Positions 1-6,350 of a DNA stretch of 64,000 bases are shown here, in pieces. The DNA is taken from assembly GCF_040643635.1 (NCBI RefSeq), contig NZ_JBEYUS010000023.1:1-64000 (forward strand), given 5' to 3'. The translations under genes were made by a program, and so were the position numbers. A model generated the notes under the pieces. That model was given only the letters and a program-made list of their open reading frames with translations, was not told the origin of the DNA and did no database searches. This DNA comes from Saccharopolyspora_C sp040643635 (GTDB lineage Bacteria > Actinomycetota > Actinomycetes > Mycobacteriales > Pseudonocardiaceae). How positions within the stretch are numbered: position 1 is the stretch's first letter; every line of letters begins with the position of its first letter.

Positions 1-521
1 TGCGGGCCGCGGGCGCTGCGGGAGACGCCGACGACGTAGCACTTGACGCGCATGCCGTGCTCGTAGCGCTCACCCGGCACCTGCTCGGCGGCGGGGATGA
101 CGCCTTCGCTGTCCCCGACCTGCACGACGACCATGCCGCGCGAGTTGGCCTTCGCGTCGCGCTGCACGACGCCGCCGAGGATCTCGCCCTCCTTGGTGGA
201 GAACTCGCCGAAGGTGCGCTCGTGCTCGGCGTCGCGCAGCCGCTGCAGGATGACCTGGCGCGCGGTGGTCGCCGCGATCCGCCCGAAGCCTTCGGGCGTG
301 TCGTCCCACTCCTCCTCGACCCCGCCCTCGGCGTCGAGGGTGTGCGCGAGCACCCGCACCACGCCGGTCTTGCGGTCCACTTCCACCCGGGCGTGCTGCT
401 GGTGCCCCTCGGTGTGCCGGTATGCCGTCAGCAGCGCTGATTCGATCGCTTCCAGGACCGTCTCGAACGGGATGTCCTTGTCGCGTTCGATCGCGCGCAG
501 CGCGGCGATGTCGACGTTCAC
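1..521 (-). CDS. nusA: Transcription termination/antitermination factor NusA, N-terminal part
   Basis: NusA binds RNA polymerase and modulates pausing, termination and antitermination. The reading frame starts at a GTG (521-519) and runs off the window edge, giving the first 173 residues. The protein opens MNVDIAALRAIERDKDIPFE, the typical NusA N-terminal domain that contacts polymerase, and the last visible part (VVQVGDSEGVIPAAEQ, then GVSRSARGP) is the beginning of the S1 RNA-binding domain; the KH domains lie outside. The start overlaps the rimP stop by 4 bp (GTGA), so the two are translationally coupled, the usual bacterial rimP-nusA order. Partial only because of the window boundary. Confidence 0.95.
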   Translation of the reverse strand, partial: MNVDIAALRAIERDKDIPFETVLEAIESALLTAYRHTEGHQQHARVEVDRKTGVVRVLAHTLDAEGGVEEEWDDTPEGFGRIAATTARQVILQRLRDAEHERTFGEFSTKEGEILGGVVQRDAKANSRGMVVVQVGDSEGVIPAAEQVPGERYEHGMRVKCYVVGVSRSARGP

Positions 522-1069
522 CTCGACTCCTCCGTGTCTTCCCGGTCGTCGCCTTCCGGGCCGTCGGCCGCCCGCTTGAGCAGGACGAGGTCCTGCGCCG
601 GTGGCTGCTGGAATTCCACCTCGACCACCGCGCGCTCGATGTCGCGGTAGGCCAGCGTGCGGATCTGCTGGTCGGCCAGCACCTGCACGCTTTCGTCGTC
701 GGCGGCTCCGACGCGCGCGGTCAGGTCGCCGCCGCCGGAGAGCTTGATCTTGACCAGCCGGTGCCGGGCGCGGCGCCAGTGCCGGGGCCTGGTCAACGGC
801 CGGTCGGTGCCGGGCGAGGTCACCTCCAAGGTGTACGCCCCGGCGAGCACGTGCTCGTGCGCGTCCAGCACTTGCGAGACGGCTCGGCTCAGCTCGGAGA
901 TCTCGTCGAGACCCACCCCGTCGTCGGAGTCCACGACGACCTTCACCAGGCGGCGTCTGCCAGCCTGCTGCACGTCGAGCTCCTCGAGGTCGAAACCGGC
1001 TTGGGACACGGCGTCGGCGACGACGGGCTCCAGCAGCGCGACGGACTCATCGCGCGGCGGGCTGGACAC
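518..1069 (-). CDS. rimP: Ribosome maturation factor RimP
   Basis: RimP assists maturation of the 30S subunit in the cytoplasm. The 183-residue protein has the family pattern: an N-terminal alpha/beta domain (LEPVVADAVSQAGFDLEEL), the VVVDSDDGVGLDEISELS segment with the conserved acidic stretch, LEVTSPGTDRPL, and a C-terminal Sm-like beta domain. I chose the GTG at 1069 because a GGAG lies about 7 nt upstream and the family begins close to this point; the frame is open further upstream to 1183 but that extension is low-complexity Arg/Ala. It overlaps nusA by 4 bp. The last 15 residues are acidic and Arg-rich. Confidence 0.93.
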   Translation of the reverse strand: MSSPPRDESVALLEPVVADAVSQAGFDLEELDVQQAGRRRLVKVVVDSDDGVGLDEISELSRAVSQVLDAHEHVLAGAYTLEVTSPGTDRPLTRPRHWRRARHRLVKIKLSGGGDLTARVGAADDESVQVLADQQIRTLAYRDIERAVVEVEFQQPPAQDLVLLKRAADGPEGDDREDTEESR

Positions 1070-1307
1070 GTTGGCACTCCTAGATTCGGGGATGATCGGG
1101 TCACTTCGGAGGTGATCGGGCCGGGCGGTCCGGCGACGCCCGGTTCGGGCGGCGCCGCCTTCGGCCGGACTCGCGAAACCCACGTCCGGCGCTGGGCGCG
1201 CGGGCCGCGGTCGTCCAGCTTATCTGGTCGGTTCCAGGCACGGCGCGGCGTGGCCTCCGTCCGGCCCAGCGCGGCGGTCGGGGGCCTGCCTGGCAGGATG
1301 GATCAGC

Positions 1308-1805
1308 GTGCGAGCACCCCTCCCCTCCCGTCACTCGAACGGGCCAGCGCGTGTCGGACGGCGCGCGGTGTTGCGGCTGCTGGCGGCCTTGCCCGCGGTG
1401 GCCGCGGTGACCACCGCGTGCGCCGGCGGCGAGGACGCGCCGGATCCGCTGGCGGCGCTGGCGGACGGCGCCCGGTCGGACGCGGCGCTGGCGCAGGGCG
1501 TCGCGCGCAGCCATCCCGCCCTGGGGGCGGAGGCGGGCGCGATGGCGGAGATCCGCGCCGAGCACGCGCGGCTGCTGCAGCAGGAGATCGACCGCCTCGA
1601 CCCGCCGGACGAGCCCCGCGAGCACCGGACCCCGGCCCCGCAGGTGCCCGCCTCGGCTCCCGAGGCGCAGGCGGCGCTGAAGCAGGCGCTGGCCGTGGCG
1701 GAGCAGGCCGCGGGGAAGCTGTGCCCGACCCTGCCCGGCTACCGGGCGGGGCTGACCGGATCGATCTCGGCGAGCTGCGCGAGCTTGGCGGAGGTACTGG
1801 CATGA
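1308..1805 (+). CDS. Predicted lipoprotein of unknown function
   Basis: A 165-residue exported protein. The N-terminus has a twin arginine (GRRAVLRLLAALPAVAAV) followed by a lipobox-like TTAC, so it is probably a lipoprotein, possibly Tat-dependent. The mature part is helical and Ala-rich, with an HARLLQQEID segment and two later cysteines. It starts at GTG 1308, where a CAGGAT lies 8 nt upstream (possible leaderless promoter), and its stop overlaps the ATG of the DUF4439 gene (ATGA), so the two are co-translated. The pair looks like an exported helical protein beside a ferritin-like one. I do not recognise a specific function. Confidence 0.75.
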   Translation: MRAPLPSRHSNGPARVGRRAVLRLLAALPAVAAVTTACAGGEDAPDPLAALADGARSDAALAQGVARSHPALGAEAGAMAEIRAEHARLLQQEIDRLDPPDEPREHRTPAPQVPASAPEAQAALKQALAVAEQAAGKLCPTLPGYRAGLTGSISASCASLAEVLA

Positions 1806-2263
1806 GCCGAGAACTGCCGGACGAGGCCGGAACCGCCGTGGACGCGGCGCTGGACGCGGAGAACGCCGCGGTGTGGACCTACGAGCTGGTGACCGCGTTC
1901 GTGACCCGCCCGCAGGTGCAGGCGGCCGTCGCGGAGGCCACCGGGGTGCACGAGGGGCACCGGGACGAGGCGCAGCGCCTGATCAGGGCCACCGGCGCCA
2001 CTCCCCCGGCCGCCGCGCCCGCCTATTCGCTGCCGGAGCGGGTGTCCGACGAGGGCTCGGCGATCCGCGCGCTCGTCGTGGCCGAGCGGGAGTGCCAGAT
2101 CGGCTGGCGCTCGGTGCTGGAGAACACCGAGCCGGACGAGGTGGACCCGGCGGTGCGGCGGCTGGCGCTCACCGCCCTGACCACGGCCGCCACCCGCGCC
2201 ACCCGCTGGCGCATCACCATCGGCCAGAACCCCGCCGCGGAAGCCCAGCCCGGCAAGCCCTGA
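1802..2263 (+). CDS. Ferritin-like DUF4439 domain protein
   Basis: A 153-residue protein with the actinobacterial DUF4439 pattern: AALDAENAAVWTYELVTAF near the start, ATGVHEGHRDEAQRLI in the middle and VVAERECQIGWRSVLENT later. The regularly placed Glu and His residues in helices (ENAAVWTYE, HEGHRDE, AERE) resemble a ferritin-like four-helix fold, but no metal has been shown for this family. There is no signal peptide. The ATG at 1802 overlaps the stop of the lipoprotein gene, and the gene is followed by a diverged copy of the dispersed repeat. Function unknown; family assignment is fairly secure. Confidence 0.8.
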   Translation: MSRELPDEAGTAVDAALDAENAAVWTYELVTAFVTRPQVQAAVAEATGVHEGHRDEAQRLIRATGATPPAAAPAYSLPERVSDEGSAIRALVVAERECQIGWRSVLENTEPDEVDPAVRRLALTALTTAATRATRWRITIGQNPAAEAQPGKP

Positions 2264-2309
2264 CGAGGGCGGGGCCGGCGATCCCGGCAGCCGCTGGGCC
2301 GACCCCCCG

Positions 2310-2403
2310 GGTTCTCAGCGGCCCCCTCGCGAGGACGGCGCCGGCACGGGTGGCGGAAGCCACCGGCGACGACGATCCCGCGGCGAGGGGCGGCCGAGGT
2401 TCC
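2310..2403 (+). repeat. Dispersed structured repeat, diverged copy F
   Basis: This copy sits between two convergent genes. The left arm is 2314-2330 (CTCAGCGGCCCCCTCGC) and the right arm is 2383-2398 (GCGAGGGGCGGCCGAG), 52 nt apart, with an inner GGTGGC and GCCACC pair. The right arm no longer fully complements the left, so this looks like a decaying copy of the family described at 4900-5052. It may still act as a bidirectional terminator. Confidence 0.7.
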
Positions 2404-2422
2404 ACCACCGGAGCGGGACGGA

Positions 2423-3709
2423 TCAGCCGCTGTCCTGCGGCCAGCCCAACCGGACCGCGTCCTTGGTCACGTCGGTGAGCTGCTGGTCCTCGAAGTTGTC
2501 GGGCTTGCCGAAGTACCCGGATTCGCCGACGACGACGAGCCGGTCCTGCTGCTCGGAGTGGTAGCCGACGTCGCTGCTGAGCCCGGGGAAGTCGTCGGGC
2601 AGGTCGCGGCCCGCGGAGACCAGGTCCATCACGTTGCCGGTGTTGTCCTGGGTGACGAGCTGGTTGAGCTGCGCGGCGCTGGCGGCGTCGGCGAGCCGCA
2701 CGGTGACCACGGAGGTCAGGACGCGCTGCCCGTCCGGGAGGTCGGTGGTGTAGAGCGCCCGGGTGAGGTGTTCGCAGCTGTGCTCGTTGAAGAACGCCTT
2801 GATCCGGCCGGTGGAGACGTTGGCGCAGCCCTGCTGGCCCTCTTCGCGGAGTTCGAGGTGGAACGGGTTCTGGGTCTGCGGGGCGGGCGCGGGCGGGTCG
2901 GCCGCCTGGTCGTCGCCGGAGGACGGCTTGATCAGCAGCCAGAGCAGGCCGGAGACGACGGCGACGCCGAACAGCACGAGGCCGCGCAGCAGCCAGCCGG
3001 AGGGCGTGATGGAGGTGCCTGCGAGGAGGCCGCCTCCCGCGCGCGCCGCCGGTTCGGGCCGGACGGCTTCCTGCCTGCTGGTGGAGGGGTAGGCGCGCTG
3101 GTTGATGTCGCCGCCCTGCGGCCCGGGGTAGGCCGGGTTCTGCTGCGCCGGGTTGTGCTGCCCGGGGTTGTGCTGCGCGGCGCTCTGCTGCGGAGCGTTC
3201 TGCTGTCCGGGGTGCTGCTGGCCCGGGTTCTGGTGTCCGGCGCTCTGCTGGCCCGGGTTCTGCTGGCCGTAGCCCTGCTGCGGGTACTGCTGCTGGCCGG
3301 GGTGCTGCGCGTACTGCTGCTGCCCGCCCCAGCCCTGGTAGTGCTGCGGGTAGGCCTGCTGGTGCGCGATCTGGGTCTGCGCCGCCTGGTTCTGGCCCTG
3401 CTGCGGCTGACTCTGCTGCGCCTGGTTCTGCTGGGGCTGGCCGTAGCCGGGCGTGCTGGGACCACCGCCGGGCTGCTGCGCGGGCGGCTGGCCGTGCGGC
3501 TGCTGGGCCGACGGCTGCTGGAACGCGGGGCGGGTCGTCTCGCCGGGTCCGCCCAGGGTGTCCGGGCTGAAGTCGGCGGGGCTGGCGCTGCGGTGCTCTT
3601 GGTTCACCAGGGAGTTGTCGCGCTGGAGTGGCGCAGTGTCAGCTCGCTGCGCGTTCTGCGGCGAGCCTGTCATCTCTTCGGGTGCACCTTGGGGGTCCGG
3701 CACGGGCAC
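2423..3709 (-). CDS. Gln/Pro-rich single-pass membrane protein
   Basis: A 428-residue protein in three parts. Residues 1 to about 225 are low-complexity, with many QNPGQQ, QHNPGQ and QPQQ repeats. A single transmembrane helix follows at about 235-258 (LLRGLVLFGVAVVSGLLWLL). The C-terminal domain of about 170 residues has two Cys (GCANVSTG and EHSCEHL) and SGYFGKPDN. Type II topology is likely, with the Gln-rich tail inside and the C-terminal domain outside. This layout is common in actinobacterial cell-envelope proteins. The start is uncertain: GTG 3709 gives the longest form, while ATG 3673 (preceded by GAAGAG) is also possible. Both neighbours are transcribed separately. No enzyme motif seen. 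Confidence 0.75.
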   Translation of the reverse strand: MPVPDPQGAPEEMTGSPQNAQRADTAPLQRDNSLVNQEHRSASPADFSPDTLGGPGETTRPAFQQPSAQQPHGQPPAQQPGGGPSTPGYGQPQQNQAQQSQPQQGQNQAAQTQIAHQQAYPQHYQGWGGQQQYAQHPGQQQYPQQGYGQQNPGQQSAGHQNPGQQHPGQQNAPQQSAAQHNPGQHNPAQQNPAYPGPQGGDINQRAYPSTSRQEAVRPEPAARAGGGLLAGTSITPSGWLLRGLVLFGVAVVSGLLWLLIKPSSGDDQAADPPAPAPQTQNPFHLELREEGQQGCANVSTGRIKAFFNEHSCEHLTRALYTTDLPDGQRVLTSVVTVRLADAASAAQLNQLVTQDNTGNVMDLVSAGRDLPDDFPGLSSDVGYHSEQQDRLVVVGESGYFGKPDNFEDQQLTDVTKDAVRLGWPQDSG

Positions 3710-3772
3710 TAACGGTAGCGGTTGCGGATCGCGCGCAGAACAGCACGTGCGCAGCGAAGACGTTCGGGCTGC

Positions 3773-4798
3773 TCAGCCGCGCAGCGCACCGAGCACCAGG
3801 TCGACGTCGGCGTCGGTGTTGTACAGGTGGAACGCGAGCCGCGCCTTGCCCGCGCGGGCGGCGGACGCGATGCCCGCCTCGGCGAGCTTGCGGGCGACAT
3901 CGTCGCCGGGCACCGCGACGATCGGCGAGCCCGCGGGGGCGAGTCCGAGTTCGGCGCGCACCCGGTTCGCCAGGCCGGTGCAGTGGTCCCGCACCTGTTC
4001 GAGGTCGAGGGCGGCGAGCTCCCGCATCGAGGCGGCGGCACCGACCTGGGCCAGCCACACCGGCGACAGGTCGAGCCCGCGCCCGCCCGGGGCCTGCTTC
4101 AGCGGGAGCCCGTAGATGCTGTCCATGCCACCACCGGCGTACCAGTTGGCGTGGCTCGCCCGCGGCGCGGGCGCGTCCGGGTGCTGGGCGAGCCAGGACG
4201 ATCCGCGCGGCGCGAGCAGCCACTTGTAGCCGGTGCCGACGACGTGGTCGGCCCAGTCGAGCCGCATCGGCAGCCAGCCCGCGGCCTGGGTGGTGTCCAG
4301 CAGCACCCGGGTCGAGCGGCCCTGCACGGCTTCGCGGAGCGCGTCGAGGTCGACGACGGCGCCGTCGGCGGACTGCACGACGCTCACCGCCACCAGGTCG
4401 TAGTCGGCGGCCTTGTCCGGGATCGCTGCGAGCGGGACCTCGTCGACCTGCACGCCGCGGTCGGCTTGCGCGGCGAACGGGAAGCTGACGCTGGTGAACT
4501 CGTCCTCCGCGACCAGCACGCGCGCCCGGTCCGGCAGGTCGGCGGCGATGATGCCGACGAGCTGGGAAACGGTGGCGCCGACGGCGACCCGGTCGGCGGG
4601 CACGCCGACGAGCCGGGCGAACAGGTCCCGGCCGGCGTCGGTGTCGGCGTCGAAGTCGGTGGGGCGGGCACCGCCCGCTCCCCAGGTGGCGACGGCGGCG
4701 GTGACGGCGTCGACGGTGCCGGTGGACGGAACCCCGATGCTCGCGGTGTTCAGGTATCCGTCGGGAACGTCGAACCGGAGGCCGAAGGCGGTGCGCAT
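3773..4798 (-). CDS. Class V aminotransferase-family PLP enzyme
   Basis: A 341-residue fold-type I PLP enzyme related to cysteine desulfurases and kynureninase-like aminotransferases. YLNTASIGVPS is near residue 15. LLDTTQAAGWLP carries the cofactor-binding Asp, and GTGYKWLLAPRG near residue 190 carries the Schiff-base Lys. The catalytic Cys loop of true cysteine desulfurases is not apparent, so an aminotransferase, lyase or epimerase is more likely; the substrate cannot be told. ATG 4798 was chosen for the GAGGATCGGGG ribosome site just upstream, although the frame stays open far beyond. Upstream lies dispersed repeat copy A. Confidence 0.87.
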   Translation of the reverse strand: MRTAFGLRFDVPDGYLNTASIGVPSTGTVDAVTAAVATWGAGGARPTDFDADTDAGRDLFARLVGVPADRVAVGATVSQLVGIIAADLPDRARVLVAEDEFTSVSFPFAAQADRGVQVDEVPLAAIPDKAADYDLVAVSVVQSADGAVVDLDALREAVQGRSTRVLLDTTQAAGWLPMRLDWADHVVGTGYKWLLAPRGSSWLAQHPDAPAPRASHANWYAGGGMDSIYGLPLKQAPGGRGLDLSPVWLAQVGAAASMRELAALDLEQVRDHCTGLANRVRAELGLAPAGSPIVAVPGDDVARKLAEAGIASAARAGKARLAFHLYNTDADVDLVLGALRG

Positions 4799-4899
4799 CC
4801 CCCGATCCTCGTCCACGGCACCCCGCCCGCGCCAGCACCGGACCAGGCCCGCACGAGAACCCGCGCCAGCCCACCCCGCCCCGCCATGCCGTTCTCCGG

Positions 4900-5052
4900 T
4901 CAGCGGCGCAGCCGCTGAGCAGCGACCACCAGAGCACCCGGCACCGCAGCGGGTTCTCAGCGGGATTCTCGCGAGGACAGCGATTTCTCCTGTGGCGGAG
5001 CCACCGGTGAAATCGATCCCGCAGCGAGAATCCCGCTGAGGTTCCGCCACCC
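4900..5052 (+). repeat. Dispersed structured repeat, copy A (reference copy)
   Basis: It begins with a small hairpin (CAGCGGCGCAGCCGCTG, 4901-4917). The left arm CTCAGCGGGATTCTCGC (4956-4972) and the right arm GCGAGAATCCCGCTGAG (5024-5040) are perfect 17-bp complements, 51 nt apart. Inside are CGATTTC (4981-4987) with GAAATCG (5009-5015), and GTGGC (4992-4996) with GCCAC (5000-5004) closing a GGA loop. GAGGACAG and GATCCCGCA lie unpaired between the stems, and GGTTCCGCCACC ends the element. Copies B-F keep this plan. This copy lies in the divergent region between the PLP enzyme and yjbQ, so it cannot be only a terminator. The 4799-5107 gap holds nothing else but the yjbQ promoter. Confidence 0.92.
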
Positions 5053-5095
5053 GAGTTCTGAGCAACAGGAGCCGAGCAGCCGAACCAGTGAGCTC

Positions 5096-5101
5096 TACGG
5101 T
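5096..5101 (+). promoter_or_regulatory. Putative leaderless promoter -10 (TACGGT) of yjbQ
   Basis: TACGGT ends 6 nt before the ATG at 5108, so transcription would begin at or next to the start codon. No Shine-Dalgarno sequence is visible. The spacing matches five other genes in this window. Confidence 0.4.
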
Positions 5102-5107
5102 GGCGGT

Positions 5108-5518
5108 ATGTGGAGTGAGGAAGTGGAGATCCGGACCGGGTCCGTCGAGGTGGTCTACGACCTGGGCGCCGAGTGCGACCGGTTCCTGCGGTCGGCGGGT
5201 GCCGGGGACGGGCTGCTGAACGTGTGGGTGCCGCACGCGACGGCGGGCCTCGCGGTGATCGAGACCGGCGCGGGCAGCGACGACGACCTGCTGGCCCAGC
5301 TGCGGGAGCTGCTGCCCGCGGACCGCCGGTGGCGGCACCGGCACGGTTCGCCGGGGCACGGGCGCGATCACGTGCTGCCCGCGCTGGTGCCGCCGTACGC
5401 GACGGTGCCGGTGCTGGACGGGCGGATGGCGCTGGGCACCTGGCAGTCGGTGTGCCTGGTGGACACGAACGTGGACAACCCGGTGCGGCGGGTCCGGCTG
5501 AGCTTCCTCGCAGGCTGA
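5108..5518 (+). CDS. YjbQ family (UPF0047) protein
   Basis: A 136-residue single-domain protein matching the YjbQ/UPF0047 family along its whole length: VWVPHATAGLAVIETG (conserved HxT and acidic residue), WRHRHGSPGHGRDHVLPAL (His-rich active-site region) and MALGTWQSVCLVDTNVDNPVRRVRLSF at the end. Family members show a weak secondary thiamine-phosphate synthase activity in vitro; the physiological role is unsettled. It probably lacks a leader. It is followed at 85 bp by the HAD gene in the same direction. Confidence 0.9.
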   Translation: MWSEEVEIRTGSVEVVYDLGAECDRFLRSAGAGDGLLNVWVPHATAGLAVIETGAGSDDDLLAQLRELLPADRRWRHRHGSPGHGRDHVLPALVPPYATVPVLDGRMALGTWQSVCLVDTNVDNPVRRVRLSFLAG

Positions 5519-5603
5519 TGCCACCTCTTCGGGTGAAACCGGATCGTGCGGAGATGGCTCACATCTTGATCATGGTCGCGGGTCCGCGTGCCACGATGGT
5601 GCG

Positions 5604-6296
5604 ATGACCGCCCGACTCGTGCTGTGGGACGTGGACCTGACGCTGATCGACGCCCGCGGCATCGGCGTCGACTGGTACCGGCGCACCCTCGCCGAGGTGA
5701 CCGGGACGTCGCTGCGGCACGTGCCGGACATGGCGGGCAAGACCGAGCTGGCGATCACCGGCGAGGTGCTGGCCGCGCACGGCATCGACGCCGCGGACGA
5801 CACCGTGCGCGCCATGTTCCGCACGCTCACCGAGGTGGTGCTGGCCGATCTGGACTCGCTGTCGCTGCGCGGCAGCGCGATGCCCGGGGCCGCGGAGGCG
5901 CTGGCGGCCTTGGCCGAGGCGCCCGGCGTGGTGCAGAGCCTCGTCACCGGCAACCTCCCCGAGGTCGCCTTCCACAAGCTCGACGCGTTCGGGCTGCACC
6001 GGCACGTGGACTTCGACATCGGCGGGTTCGGCGCCGACTCCCCGCACCGGCACGACCTGATCAGCGCGGCCGTCGGCAAGGCCGCCGCCAAGCACGGCGC
6101 CGAGTTCGCCCCGCAGTCGGTGGTCGTCGTCGGCGACACCCCGCGCGACGTGGTCGGCGCGCTGCACCACGGCGCGATCGCGATCGGCGTGGCCACCGGC
6201 CGCAGCGACGAGCGGGAGCTGCGGGACGCGGGCGCCCACGTCGTCCTCCCCGACCTCACCGACACCGCCGCCGTCCTCAAGGCCGTCCAGGGCTGA
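5604..6296 (+). CDS. HAD-superfamily phosphatase
   Basis: A 230-residue soluble hydrolase. Motif I is LWDVDLTLID (nucleophile Asp and general-acid Asp of DxDLT), motif II is LVTGN, motif III is the region of HKLDAFGL, and motif IV is VVVGDTPRDVVGA. A helical cap lies at about residues 15-90, as in phosphoglycolate phosphatase-like HADs. Length and motifs fit phosphoserine/phosphoglycolate-type enzymes, but the substrate cannot be read from the sequence. It stands alone between yjbQ and the large NTPase gene, all on the plus strand. Confidence 0.9.
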   Translation: MTARLVLWDVDLTLIDARGIGVDWYRRTLAEVTGTSLRHVPDMAGKTELAITGEVLAAHGIDAADDTVRAMFRTLTEVVLADLDSLSLRGSAMPGAAEALAALAEAPGVVQSLVTGNLPEVAFHKLDAFGLHRHVDFDIGGFGADSPHRHDLISAAVGKAAAKHGAEFAPQSVVVVGDTPRDVVGALHHGAIAIGVATGRSDERELRDAGAHVVLPDLTDTAAVLKAVQG

Positions 6297-6338
6297 TCGA
6301 TCCGCGCGGATGCGGTGTCCGCGGGTGATCTCCTGCGC

Positions 6339-6344
6339 TATACG
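6339..6344 (+). promoter_or_regulatory. Putative leaderless promoter -10 (TATACG) of the NTPase/TPR gene
   Basis: TATACG is followed by exactly 6 nt and then ATG 6351. It is one of the few AT-rich hexamers here and is the reason for preferring ATG 6351 over GTG 6315 as the start. Confidence 0.45.
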
Positions 6345-6350
6345 TGGGTG

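Noticed and set aside
4900..5052. The structured repeat as an insertion-sequence end or full IS
   Set aside because: No transposase gene lies within or next to any copy, and no target duplication is apparent; at most a non-autonomous element.
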